A stretch of 64,000 bases of DNA from Gossypium raimondii (GCF_025698545.1 NC_068570.1:6944001-7008000); one strand, 5' to 3'; numbered from the stretch's first letter, positions 1 through 10,355 are shown. Numbers and translations: made by a program. The notes: a model not told the origin generated them from the sequence alone.

Positions 1-950
1 AAACAAGGTTACAAATTGTCAAACATCACTTTATATATGTTACAATATGCCTATTAGCTATTCCTTTTTCTAGTTTGATAAAATTTGAGATTTAATATCA
101 CGTGCTTACTTCTTTTATTTAAAAATTTTAACTCAATCAATAAAATCGAAAGGTTTTTCACCCAAATTTGTCAATTTAGAATTTGGATTAAAATATACTA
201 TGATTTTTTAAATTAGATCAGACCAACCGATAAGATCAAGAATTAACCGAATGAGAGAGAGAATTGATTGACTAGTAAACTAATAAAAACCTTCTTTCCC
301 AGAGGCAAAGGTGCCTCTATGCTTGTTGCTTCTACTCTCTTTGAAGTTAAAAAAAAAAAAATTGAAAATTTGAGATGGAATAACAGATATGAAAATCTAA
401 TCTTCATAACATTTTTAGTCTGGAAAGTGGGAATTGGGATAGAAAGAGACGTATGAGTATACATATATTTATGGAAAAACATTGAGTGACACTCCAAAAG
501 TCTCCATCTAACACAAAACTTCATAATTACCTTTTTCAAATGCAAGTTTAAGATTTTATGTAAATTTGGAGTCTATTATTTATTATTATAATTTAGTGTT
601 TTGTTTTTCTCATCACAATAGTCTGAACTATTCTAACATGTAGTTAAAGCTATAATAGTTTGGTTCTACACTCAGTAGTTTACTCATATATGTATTTGTA
701 CTTTTACTTTGATTGTGTTATGCTTGTAATTTTTTTTAAAAAACCCTTAAAATCATATAATAAAATTTAAAATTATATTAATAATTAATTATACAAATTA
801 TAAATAAAAATAATCAAATCTAAATCATATACACTTACTTAAATATTAAACCTTAAATTATATATTAATTTAGAACAAAACATTGGGAAGTATTATGAGG
901 ATTATACCCAAAGGATTGCTAAGTTGGTGAAAACTATTATTAAATTAATT
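1..950. other. AT-rich intergenic DNA
   Basis: No coding exon, RNA gene or clear repeat was recognised. The sequence is strongly AT-rich, and its short open frames have neither codon character nor recognisable similarity. Confidence 0.5.
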
Positions 951-3540
951 ATTAGAAACAATTCTTAATTGTTGACACCATTTTTTTGAATAAAACAGGG
1001 TCGACTTAGATTTTAAAAAAACGAAAACGAAAAAATCGGGAGTCACCACCAATCTTTTTTGATAAGGTGTGATCGGATCACCTTAAAAAGTGGTTGTTTT
1101 CAATAAATGATTTGATTTTATTAAAACAACGATTTTGGTCTACGAAATTCAAAAAAAACGAGTTCGGGAGTCAGTTACGTACGAGGAAGGATTAGCACCC
1201 TCGTAACGCCCAAAATTGGTACCTAGTTGATTATTTAATGTCTTTATGTCGAAAGCTGAAAGTTTGAAAAGATTTAAAAATACGATCCTCTTTTATTAAT
1301 GTTGATTTAAAAATGCTTTAATTAAATCAAAAATAGAAAATGCCTCCTTATCTCGAAGTTACAAGATGTCACACCCAGTAAGTTAGGACCCGGCATCTCA
1401 TATTTTGAGAGTAAGTTTGCATTTCACTTTTTATTTAAACCTCATTTATTTTAATTTTAAAAGGATATTTGGTTACTTAAAATCAACGAGAAAAATCGAA
1501 GCTCAGTAAGTTAGGACACGATTTCTCGAATTTTTTAAATATAGAGTATTGCCTTTATTTTTTTGAAATTTTATGTGTTTGAAATTTAAAAAGATATTTT
1601 GCTATTTGGGTTTAACGAGAAAATCGAGACCCAGTAAGTTAGGGTACAATTTCTCAAATTTCTAGAATGCAAAATATTACCTTATTTAACAAAATTCTAT
1701 TTTGAATAATAGCGGGTAATCTATTTGAAAGTATGCATTTATCTCACTTAGAATAAAATAAAGCAATCTAAGTTGGATAACTATGTCGGAGTTTAATTTA
1801 CAATACAAGGACATGAACTAATCAATACAATAATAAACATAGAGTAATGATACATGAATAAAATTATACCGATAGCACACACAATGAAAATAATCACTCA
1901 ACACACATTATTTAAACATCATTATTAATAAAAAAAGGGATGAATAAATTAAATAACATATATAACAATTTCAAAATGAGTGGTATAGAGCAAATTAAAA
2001 TAAATAAAATGTAGAGCAAATTTAGAATAATAATAAATGAATCTCGAATAAATAATAAAAATAAAAATAAAAACAACCATATGCGAAACAATTTAAAAGT
2101 TTTATATATGAGAGGTTTTAAAATAAATAATAACATATGTATACGTACATAAAAAAATTTTGAAAGATGTTCATACATGAGTTTATAAGAAATAATATAT
2201 ATACATATAAATAAATTTAATGTAAAACAACTGCAAATAAATAATAAATATAAAAACTTAAAATAAGTAACGATAAAAGAACCTTTTCTACAAATAAATA
2301 AATTAAATAAATCAAGGATGAGGTTGAAATGGAATTAAAAAATCGAGGCTTTAATTGCAAAATTATAAACAGTTCGCAAGGGGACTGAAATAAGATGCGC
2401 TGATGACATGAGGGACCTTTAGGGAGATATTCCCCACCCCTAAACGCAGTGAGAGTCTGCGCATGGTCCGAGGACCAGATTGAAACAAAAACAAAATTCG
2501 CGGCCCAAATTGAAAAGAAATAAAAGGTTGGATTACACTTCAACGCAAGGTGGATGGACTAAATACATAAATTACCCATTAAGGCAAAGCATGCGCAGAT
2601 CCCCTCATCAAACGACGCCGTTTCACTGCTAAGATAAACCAAAAAATATTTTTTTTTACTTCACTTTTTCATATTTTCTAAAAAAAACTGAAGGAGCCTC
2701 AGTTTTTCTCTCAACACCCTCCCTTCTCAAATGGCCGACGGTCTCTCAAGACCTCCGTCGCACCACCAAAGTGGCCGGCGACCGGCGCCGAAGAATGGGC
2801 CCGTTAGCCCCTGCTCCATGGCATCCTTGAGAGCCAAAGCTCCCTCAACCCATGGGAGTCGAAAACAAGGGAAGTTCTCAGCCTCTTGGACCCGATTCGG
2901 GCGATGGATGAGAGACCCTCCGACGGCGCAACCATGGCCACTTCCGGTGAGTTCCCTTCCCCCTTATTTTTTGCTTTTGTTTTTTTTTTATTATAGTTAT
3001 TTAAAATAGATTTGCAAAAGGCGAAAAAAAGTAAAATAAAATAAGATAAAACAAATAAATAAGAGAAAATGAAGAAGAAAATAGCACAGATTCAACCTTT
3101 AAAATTTTCTATTCAGCTTTTGATTTCTGATGTGGGTTTTTTACAAAGAAAATCGAAGAAGAAAAAAAATGGCTCTTGTTGTTTTTTATAGGCCATTACA
3201 AACTGTTTTTTTTTATTGCTCTTTATTTCTTTGCATTCATTTCTCTCTGCAGGTGGTCTGACACGCGTGGAGGGCCAACGGCGGCAGTGTCAGAGGCGTG
3301 CGCTGAAGGTGCCTGGTGGCTGGGGGTGGCAGACGAGGAAGCTACCCGAGGCATGCGGCTCCTAGGGTTTCTTTTACTCGTTTCTGCTGAAAATGTTAAT
3401 GTTGTTTGGGCTAGGTTTTTAATTTTTGGGCCCATTTGTGATTGGGTTATTATTTTTACTAGGCCAGCAAATTTGGGCTTCTACACTAATCTAATCGAGT
3501 CACGGACTAGTAGTGTAAAGACTAATTTAAGATGATAATA
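951..3540. repeat. Retrotransposon-derived repeat block
   Basis: Non-coding block with abrupt composition changes. It holds AT-rich DNA with a 128-bp tandem triplication (1374-1760), a segment near 2340-2630 that looks like LTR or untranslated DNA, and two GC-rich islands (about 2730-2960 and 3250-3370) rich in CGG/CCG words. The short Arg/Pro-rich frames in the islands have no family match I know and look like the pseudo-proteins often predicted from cotton repeats. Most likely a decayed large LTR-element derivative. No gag or pol motif is visible, so family and borders are uncertain. Confidence 0.4.
1374..1760. repeat. Three degenerate 128-bp tandem units
   Basis: The word CAGTAAGTTAGG starts at 1376, 1504 and 1632, spaced exactly 128 and 128 bp. 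Each copy is followed by a degenerate 'atttctc' segment and later by 'aaaaggatatt'/'aaaaagatatt' and 'aacgagaaaa(t)cga'. The units have diverged but keep register. They do not encode an open protein repeat. Confidence 0.75.
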
Positions 3541-4410
3541 AAACTAATGAAATTAAACTAAATCTAAAATAAACTATTGGAACTTCCTATTCCTAGTTTT
3601 AACGATGCAAGCTACTTAGCCTAGAATCGATCGAATTACTAATTGTCAACTAAGCCACTAATTACCCTTAATTGAGTGATTTACCACTCTTAATTAAGAA
3701 TAACCTTTCGATCTCATATTTACTAAGAGTTACTACCTAAGATATCCTTTTGGTATCACCTAGGCATACGGATACCCTTTTAGTCTCACTGTTTAGCACA
3801 AGTTCACTAAATGCATACTCAACAGGATACTCTTTTGGTCGCACCCATTTAGATATTCTACTAGGGTAGTCAATCCTAGTATACTAAGTTATTTAGGAAA
3901 CTTGAGCAAATACCTAATTTTAGATAATTATTTACTTAATTGATTATCTAGTTAAGTAGTTGGTTCATGCGAGATAAGTATAAAGTGCAAGTTTATTCTA
4001 CTATTTATACAAACAATCAATTAAATTGAATTAACGACAAAGATATAACTAAATAAAATAAAGAAGAGAGTGCTTATAGATTTAATCAATGTAACAACAC
4101 GCGTCTAGAACAATCTCCGCTTGCAATCATCTAACTTCAGAATAGAAGAATTCTACTTAAGAAAACATAAAAGAAAACTAAACTAAAGAATAACGAAAAA
4201 GTGAAAACGAAAGTATCAAAATCTGATCAAGTTTGAATTACCCATTAATTCTGATTACACGGTCAGTTATATAAGCTAAAATCAAAGTACTAAGATGCCT
4301 CTCTAATTAATACAACAATTAGGACTTCAAACCCGAACAAGACCCTAAACTACCCCTCGAAAATGCAGTTGTTGTGTTTGTGGAATTGTCATAACGTGGA
4401 GCACCTTGCT

Positions 4411-4570
4411 CGTCGCGACATCCCTTACAGTTTGTAGCCTTCCATCGCTTTGATCTTCGATGTCGCGACTTTCGTAGCTCGATGTCGCGACATTCAATCA
4501 AGTTTTGTCCTCGATGCTATTTTCAAGTCAGTCTTTGATGTCACAACTTTCATACTTCGTTGTTGCGACT
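4411..4570. repeat. Cluster of TGTCGCGAC(A/T) words
   Basis: Copies of the palindrome-like word TGTCGCGACA or near variants lie at about 4411, 4461, 4483, 4539 (as tgtcacaact) and 4561 (as tgttgcgact). The decay is mostly at CpG positions (CG to CA/TG), as expected for methylated repeat DNA. Confidence 0.7.
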
Positions 4571-4992
4571 TTGGCAACAATTTCAGCCCGAAGTTGCATC
4601 TTTAGCTCCCAAATCACCCTACATAACCACATAACCTTACTTAAGTATCAAAACGTCATAAAAACTATTAAAAAGCATAAATTATTACTTCAACTGTAAA
4701 AACATAAATTAATACTAAAATGATTTGATTTAGCTATTAAACAAGCTTAAATTTCGTGAAAAAGGGATATAACTAATAGTGTAAATCACAACAGATCAAT
4801 ATACATAGGTGAAACAATAGAGTAAGTAGGTGTTTAGCTGCACTTATACTTGTCAAATTTGGTGTTTTGAATGGGTAAATATGAGATATTACATAGTTTA
4901 AGAGTTTCGCTTAATGTTTGGACTAATTTTGAACAAATTTGGTATAGTTTAGAAGTGTTTGAAAGCAAAAATTTCAGGTCCTCTGTCTTAGG

Positions 4993-5187
4993 TCTCGAGA
5001 CATGCAAAATGTGTCTTGAGACATAAAAACTTCGAAGCTAAAAATCGATAGAAACAATGTCATTTCTCGAGACATATTGAACTGTCTCAAGACAATAGCT
5101 CTTTTGCGCAAGACCTATACTCATTTAGCTCGAAATAGGAAACTTTGAAACTAAATTTCTACAGTGCTATGATAATGTCTTGAGACA
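4993..5187. repeat. Cluster of TGTCTYGAGACA palindromes
   Basis: Near-perfect palindromes TCTCGAGACA or TGTCTTGAGACA occur at about 4993, 5012, 5065, 5083 and 5176, with a weaker copy near 5202. They are separated by unrelated sequence. The word differs from the one in the neighbouring cluster. Confidence 0.75.
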
Positions 5188-5410
5188 TTTAGGCCTTGGT
5201 TTAAAGACATTAATTGGATTAAAAGAGACTGAAAAACCTTTTATAAGCAATTAAACTTTATTAATAGTTTAATTATTCCCTTTAAAGTGTAATGAGAACT
5301 TGGAATCATTAATAAAAGTCAAATTTATAAGTATTTGGGATTGTAAATGAGTGTTTAGTGTAAAATGTAACATTCATATTCGAGTTTACTCGTGTAAGGG
5401 TGTTACAAAG

Positions 5411-6240
5411 ACACAAACTGACATGAAGCACTTGGACCAAAAGTTGGATGGTCGTTTTGATCAGTTACAAGCCAATCTGAAGTTTCTTATGTAGATGATG
5501 AGCCAAAAAGGCCTACTAGATTCTTCACCACAATCTAGTTCAATTGCAGGGGATCGGGGCAAGGCCTCTTTGCTACCCATTAAACCCTTGCACTCGGGTA
5601 GTTGGGAATCGGGAGCAACCAGATCCTATCGATGAGACTGTCTTCGGTTTAATGGGAATAATTTTAAGAATTGGTATTTGAAGCTAGAACATTATTTTGC
5701 AGTAGGAAATGTTTCTGACCATAGCGAATTTTGTGTCATTATGCTGCATTTGGAAGGTCGGGCTTTACAGTGGCATTATCACTATGCCAAGATCCAAGGA
5801 GAGATTAAGAAATTATCCTGGGATTGTTATTTGGAAGCATTGTAGGCTCAATTTGCACTTATGGAGTTTGAGGACCCCATGGCAGAGTTGGAGAGCTTGA
5901 AGCAGACTGCAACAATGGACCAATACAATGGAGACTTCTTAGGTATCCTCAACGAACTCCAACTCTCGGATTCTTATGCTGTTAGTGTTTTCATTGAGAA
6001 CCTTAAGCCCGATGTTGCTAAACTTCTCAAAATTTTTCGTCCCAAAACTCTCACTAAAACTTTACACTTAGCCATGCGTGTGAGCACCTCTTGTATCCTA
6101 CCCTTAAGAAATCGATTCCCTCCCTAGCACCTAAGCTTCCTTGGCCTACTTCTTGCACCCATTCTCCTAGTTGGACACCTAAACCTTCACATACACCCCC
6201 TTTACTAACAACAACTAAGCTACCCCCAACCCTTTACTAG
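5411..6240 (+). mobile_element. Ty3/gypsy gag remnant (pseudogene)
   Basis: Translations in shifting frames give a plant gypsy gag: a coiled start (MKHLDQKLDGRFDQLQANL), then the NNFKNWYLKLEHYF and EGRALQWH blocks, then a helical part with 'FEDPMAELESLKQT' and 'FIENLKPDVAKLL' typical of the retrotransposon gag domain. Several stops and frame changes break it (near 5493, 5635 and 5843). No protease, RT or integrase follows, so it is a truncated dead copy. A Pro-rich tail runs to about 6300. Confidence 0.7.
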
Positions 6241-6749
6241 CTTTGCCTCCTGCTAGTCAGCCTCCTATACCACCTTAAACCACTTCACCCCCTAGTCTGC
6301 TAAATATCTTACACCAGCTGAAATGGAAGAAAAAAAGAGAAAAGACTTTGCTATTGATGTGGGGCAAAGTATACATTTTGACATAAGTGCACGAAGTCTC
6401 AGTTACACCCCTCTTTGAAGTCACTTGCAACAATTTCTTTCCACTCTTGTCCTCCCCGTCTGTAGTCCACTCTTCCTTCCACTTGTTTCCTTGATCTTAA
6501 TTATGTTAAGAGTGTTAATATTCTTTGATCTTACTTATGTTAACAGTGTTAATTTATTTAGTGTATGTAGTTGGCTTAGATCCTTTCTAACAAGATATAA
6601 GATTTCTGTTGTAGACAAGATCAGTGGTTAATGCTATGAATTCATCACTTAATTTGACTGCAATAGATGAGAGGTAAGGAGATTCTTTTTCTTTTTCAGC
6701 TTAATTTACAGAGGAAATCTGACAGGTTGGTGGGATTAACTTTTTTCAG

Positions 6750-7051
6750 GTTTCCATTTGATGAACTTCTAAAATGGAAACATCCTGGTCTAGGAAACAA
6801 AGATGTCAGTGATACAAAGGATGATGATGAAGATAAAGAGGATGATAATGCAGATGAAAAAGATGATGATGGAGCTGATGAGGATTTCTCAGGTGAGGAA
6901 GGGGATCCAGAGGATGACCCTGAAGCCAATGGGGATGGAGGGAGTGGAGAAGAGGAGGATGACAATGAGAGGGGATGTTGAGGATGAAGAGGAGGACGAA
7001 GAAGAGGAAGATGAAGAGGTTAATGAGCCACCTTCTAAGAAGAGGAAATGA
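6750..7051 (+). pseudogene. Asp/Glu-rich acidic protein, 3' exon with frameshift
   Basis: A polypyrimidine tract and 'cag' at 6747-6749 precede an exon encoding FPFDELLKWKHPGLG and then a long Asp/Glu tract (TKDDDEDKEDDN..., EEGDPEDDPEANGDGG). The first frame stops at 6979-6981. The acidic reading continues in the next frame (DVEDEEEDEEEEDEE) and ends in the basic tail PPSKKRK at 7051, a nuclear-localisation-like terminus. Plant genomes have small families of such nuclear acidic proteins with a KKRK end, but I cannot give a precise function. One indel near 6965-6975 separates the frames, so this is either a pseudogene or a sequence error. Upstream exons are uncertain: a 'gtag' acceptor near 6610 and a 'gagaggtaag' donor near 6670 look plausible. 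A gypsy relic lies just upstream, which may mean the 5' part was lost. Confidence 0.5.
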
Positions 7052-7589
7052 ACCTAATCACACGCCATTAGATAGGGAGGATTCAAGTTGTTTGTGATTT
7101 GCATAGAGTAGGAGAGTTGCCATCCTTTGTTCCGAATGAACCTAAATTCTTGCATCTGTCATGTTCTTACGTACAAATGTCATAGGTGGTTGGCCTGAAG
7201 GACTAAAAGCTAGCTGTAAGCAATGCTCTTTAACCATTCGTATTTGATAGGTGATGTACATTAATTTTTGTTGGCTAATATTCCACCCATACATAGGTCA
7301 TTTGGAAATTCTAACTCATCTTTGCATTCAAAGCACCCCACCGTAGGATGGGTAATTAGGGCTTGAGACTGTAAGTTGGAGACAAATCAGAGGCAGCTAT
7401 GGGAGAAAAGAAGCCGTAGCATACACAAAATTCTGAAACACAATCAAATGAAATTCATAGGAAACAGCCACTAAGACAGAGACGAGACTTCTTTGACTGT
7501 CTGTCGAAAGAGTAATAACTAGCAATAATAATCATGTTTCTTCGCTAATGATGCAAGATCTCGGAATCGCGTTGCGTGAAAGTAAACAT
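7052..7589. other. Likely 3' UTR and convergent intergenic gap
   Basis: Mixed-composition DNA after the acidic-protein stop resembles a 3' untranslated region to about 7300. No ORF or repeat is recognised. The next candidate exons are on the opposite strand. Confidence 0.35.
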
Positions 7590-8198
7590 TTATTTTTGCA
7601 AGGAAGATGATAAACCTTGCTTCTCTACCATTGCTTGTATGTAAGGAACAATGGGATAATCATACCGCAGGACATCCTACAAATGAAAATAGCACATTAT
7701 CAGATTAAGTCAGTGACTCAAAAACACTATTATGATGCACGCATTACATTTCAATTAATACAGCATACAAGCTTGTCCTCACTGTTTTAGACTGCCTACA
7801 AAAGAAAACAATTCAAGATCACCCCTTTCTCATCAAGGACAGTGGAACAATTATCAACCACTCAACTTGTCCTCACTGCAAATCCGGACAGACATAAAAG
7901 AAAGAACCATTCAAGATCATTCCCTTCTCATCATGAAGGGTCAAGTGATTAACATCAACCATTAAACTTGTCCTCACTGCAAATCTTGACACAGAAAGAA
8001 CAGAGAGAAATCACACAGGTTCATTAGGATAAAGCTCTTAAGGAAAGCAGTAAGTCTAAGGCGTCACTGCATAGTTTCTTGATTAAAAAGAAAAGCCTTT
8101 GCAAGAGGCGAAGATTGATGAACTAAGTCATTATTCCTTAAGACATTAATGAGCTTAAGCCAGCTATTCATGTCCCATTGTGGATGAGCTTTGGAGTC
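7590..8198 (-). other. Two candidate minus-strand exons of unknown identity
   Basis: Two open segments each begin right after a good acceptor on the minus strand. At 8198-8064 'tttgtactttcag' precedes a 44-codon frame starting DSKAHPQWDMNSWLKLINVL and ending ETMQ-stop. At 7676-7590 'tttcatttgtag' precedes a 28-codon frame starting DVLRYDYPIVPYIQAMVEKQ and ending LQK-stop. The residue composition looks coding. I do not recognise a family. They lie downstream of TTM3 on the same strand, so they could be 3' exons of an alternative CDC26-TTM3 transcript, remains of another gene, or chance. No donor joining them is obvious. Confidence 0.3.
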
Positions 8199-8599
8199 CT
8201 GAAAGTACAAATGTAGATTTGCATGATTTCTACTAGCAAAGGAGTTAAAGTATCCTTGTTTTGATACTTGTCAAAGGAGTTATCTTGTTTTCTCTCTTTT
8301 CCACATAATTGCTACTACAGTGAATATGGAAGAATAAGCAATGCATTCATATGTTTTCTTTTTCAAAAAGATTATCGGCACTTTAATAAAATCAAATCAG
8401 CATAGCAATTTAAGCAAAAACATAATCAGGAAACCACAAAACAAACAAATTAACATCACCAAATACCCACAATGATAAGCAGCCTTCATTTCATCCATAT
8501 AAGGAGCAAGAATAAACTGAAGACCAATTTAAACAACCAAACATAAACTTTTTACTTTTTTAACTGCCCGTGCAAGAAACTAACCTCAAACTCACTTCG

Positions 8600-9205
8600 C
8601 TAAGGCAATTTCCCAGACCTAAAAACAGCAAACTTTGTCATCTTAGAGTAGGAATAACCAATCCCATTTTCCTTCAAGAACTCCTCAAGCAATTTCTTAA
8701 CGCCATCAGGATCCTCACTTTCACATTCCAGCTCATAACATATCCCAAAACCATACTTAGTCTCATCCACTTCCAGCTTCAGATTTTTCCAATTAAAAAC
8801 CTCTCGTTTATTCTCAAACCCACCTAAACAAACAAATCCCACTTCTTCCCCAACCCCAAATTCCTCTTTAACCCTCTTCAAAATCCTCGACTCGATCTTC
8901 CCCAACCTTGCCGGGTCCTCCACGCAAGCGCGTGCAGAACACGGATCTAGTTCCTCCTCATCTTCCGCCACGCGGCTGACACCATCTACCAGAGTAGGTT
9001 TGGATTTGAGGGAAACGATGCAGCGGGCGTCCTTGTTGAGGAAGCGGAGGCGAAGAACGGAAAGTTGAGAGGAAAGAGTATTGGTTGGGGTGTCGAAGAA
9101 GAGGTTTTCTTGATGGAGGGTTTTGGAGTGGAAAGGAGAAAGGATGGAGGTTAATTGACGGTAGGCGGAGGCGTCCTGGAGGCGGAGTTTGACTTCGACT
9201 TCCAT
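8600..9205 (-). CDS. TTM3: Triphosphate tunnel metalloenzyme 3 (CYTH-fold tripolyphosphatase)
   Basis: Single-exon ORF of 201 residues. It opens with the CYTH/TTM signature ExExK (E2, E4, K6 in MEVEVKLRL), which binds the metal-triphosphate in the tunnel. The alternating charged strands of the family follow: [50 protein letters not shown]. It ends in [13 protein letters not shown], like the plant orthologues. Plant TTM3 hydrolyses inorganic tripolyphosphate; that is family knowledge, not shown here. The ATG at 9205-9203 shares one base with the stop of CDC26, so no separate promoter or leader is possible within the pair's overlap. The start context is weak at -3 (C) and has G at +4. Expression therefore probably depends on the shared CDC26 transcript. 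The length matches the family (about 200-210 residues) and there are no disruptions. Confidence 0.93.
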   Translation of the reverse strand: MEVEVKLRLQDASAYRQLTSILSPFHSKTLHQENLFFDTPTNTLSSQLSVLRLRFLNKDARCIVSLKSKPTLVDGVSRVAEDEEELDPCSARACVEDPARLGKIESRILKRVKEEFGVGEEVGFVCLGGFENKREVFNWKNLKLEVDETKYGFGICYELECESEDPDGVKKLLEEFLKENGIGYSYSKMTKFAVFRSGKLP

Positions 9206-9207
9206 TA
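9203..9207 (-). promoter_or_regulatory. TAATG stop-start overlap between CDC26 and TTM3
   Basis: On the minus strand the bases read CCC-TAA-TGG: the CDC26 stop codon and the TTM3 start codon share one A. This geometry favours termination-reinitiation or leaky scanning. Confidence 0.9.
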
Positions 9208-9396
9208 GGGGGAAAGGCCGATGCGTTGAAGTTTGGAGGAGGGGTTAGGGTGGGAGCGATCGAGGAGGTGGAGAAGGGAGGAAGAAGAGGTGGCGTTGGC
9301 GGTTGAGGGAGGAGGAGGAGAGGGTTTGCGGGAATCTTCGAGTTCTTGCTTGTCCTCGAGCTTGACTTCGATTTTGGAGGGTTTTCTTCTAAGCAT
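9205..9396 (-). CDS. CDC26: Anaphase-promoting complex subunit CDC26, upstream ORF of a bicistron
   Basis: ORF of 63 residues starting [20 protein letters not shown]. The MLRRKP N-terminus and acidic/basic helix are the hallmark of CDC26, the small APC/C subunit that stabilises the TPR subunit CDC16/APC6 (family knowledge). A Ser/Pro-rich linker and a conserved-looking 'KLQRIGL' end follow. I chose the ATG at 9396-9394 because family members start at MLRRKP; the frame is open five codons further upstream, but only from a TTG. Its stop TAA (9207-9205) overlaps the TTM3 ATG. No other ATG exists in any frame between the two starts. In Arabidopsis the same pair has been reported as a functional bicistronic mRNA. 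A TATA-like box lies about 110 bp upstream. Confidence 0.9.
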   Translation of the reverse strand: MLRRKPSKIEVKLEDKQELEDSRKPSPPPPSTANATSSSSLLHLLDRSHPNPSSKLQRIGLSP

Positions 9397-9440
9397 TTCC
9401 TTGGACTTCAAAAAGAGTTAGAAGAATAATGCGATTAGGT

Positions 9441-9449
9441 TTACTGCAT
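9441..9449 (-). promoter_or_regulatory. Two-codon upstream ORF (ATG CAG TAA)
   Basis: A minimal ATG-CAG-TAA lies 44 nt upstream of the CDC26 start. It is the only ATG between the CDC26 start and the expected transcription start (about 25-30 nt downstream of the TATA-like box). Its use is inferred. Confidence 0.4.
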
Positions 9450-9502
9450 TCTCTTGTTTCGAATTGCAGTAACTGGCGGAGACCGGCAATTGCATACAGG
9501 AA

Positions 9503-9511
9503 ACATATATA
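9503..9511 (-). promoter_or_regulatory. TATA-like box for CDC26-TTM3
   Basis: The minus strand reads CTCTCTATATATGTTTCC, with TATATATG at 9510-9503, about 110 nt upstream of the CDC26 ATG. A CT-rich stretch adjoins it, as in many plant core promoters. A MITE begins only about 10 bp further upstream. Confidence 0.5.
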
Positions 9512-9519
9512 GAGAGAGG

Positions 9520-9891
9520 TTAAAATGTGCTGTAAGTCCTTCTACTCCTTGTCCATTTGGAATTTAGTCCTCCTACTTTTATTTCAAGTAATTTAGTCAT
9601 CTACTTTTCAAATTAAAAAATGTAAGTCCAATTGTTAATACCATTAGAATTTTTCTGTTAAATTCAATTTCATTATAATATCATTTTTTATTACATGGCT
9701 ACCAAGTGAATATTTTTTAATTTTAAACCGTCACACTAGCGAATTTGATAGAAAAATTTTAAGGTGGTGTTAACAATTGGACTTCGATTTTGAAATTTAA
9801 AAAGTATAGGGTCTAAATCCTTAAAAATAAAAGTAAAAGTATTAAATTCTAAATTTACAAGGAGCATGAGAACTTGGAGCATATTTTAATC
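9520..9891. mobile_element. Long-TIR MITE next to the CDC26-TTM3 promoter
   Basis: About 372 bp with long imperfect terminal inverted repeats. The left end 'gttaaaatgtgctgtaagtc' matches the reverse complement of the right end 'gattaaaatatgctccaagt', and similarity continues for about 120 bp ('tttagtcctcctac', 'cttttcaaat', 'gtccaattgttaa'). It has no ORF. A second member lies at 59249-59833, which supports a mobile family. The target duplication is not clear. Confidence 0.75.
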
Positions 9892-10355
9892 ATAAATATA
9901 GGTATTAGACAACCAGTGACTAAGATCTTTTGTGTACAAAAGTTATTTGAGGACAATAGTACAAAGTATTAATATAATTCGTGAATAATTTTATTAACTA
10001 ATATGTTCTAAAAGTTAGAACTATTCTTACAATTAGGGCACCGAATCCAACATGTTAAACTACAAGAATATTCACCTAACTATTTAGTTTATTCTATTTT
10101 AGTCACCCAATTATTAATTTTTAAATTTAATCGTTCAACTTTTCAAAATTATTTTATGACTTTTTAATTATTTAATAATATTTTAATCATTTTTATAATT
10201 GATGTATAATTTTAATAAATTTTTTTATTATAAATCATGAACCTGGATCTAAAATCTTCAGAACCCCAAAATCTATATCCAAAGCTCGATCCCTAAACTA
10301 TACGACAGATCTTTTTGATTGAAAGGGAAAACAATTTCTAACACTACTCCAAGCT
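9892..10355. other. Intergenic, upstream of the first BAHD gene
   Basis: AT-rich. The stretch 10070-10250 (phrases like 'cacctaactatttagtttattctattttagtcacc') looks like half of another TIR-type MITE, but no matching second end was found. The BAHD promoter should lie near its end; no convincing TATA box was fixed. Confidence 0.4.

Larger units (their letters stand above)
3541..5395. repeat. LTR-retrotransposon relics with palindromic word clusters
   Basis: No gene seen. Two sub-blocks carry clustered short palindromes (4411-4570 and 4993-5187, listed separately) typical of LTR or leader DNA of plant gypsy elements. The segment runs directly into a gypsy gag remnant at 5411, so part of it is probably that element's LTR or leader. 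Exact LTR borders could not be fixed. Confidence 0.4.

Noticed and set aside
1374-1760. CRISPR-like array
   Set aside because: Only three degenerate 128-bp units with no spacer pattern, in plant nuclear DNA.
2731-3009. 92-codon Arg/Pro/Ser-rich ORF in a GC-rich island
   Set aside because: No recognisable domain, it ends in a poly-Phe run from a T-tract, and it sits inside repeat DNA; composition explains the open frame.
6696-6965. Ser-rich minus-strand ORF
   Set aside because: It is the antisense shadow of the Asp/Glu repeat (GAT/GAA read backwards gives Ser/Phe codons).
9397-9411. Five-codon N-terminal extension of CDC26
   Set aside because: It would need a TTG start; the ATG at 9396 gives the family-typical MLRRKP start.
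9233-9421. Glu/Arg-rich plus-strand ORF opposite CDC26
   Set aside because: Antisense to a recognised CDS, with composition fully explained by the Pro/Ser-coding strand.
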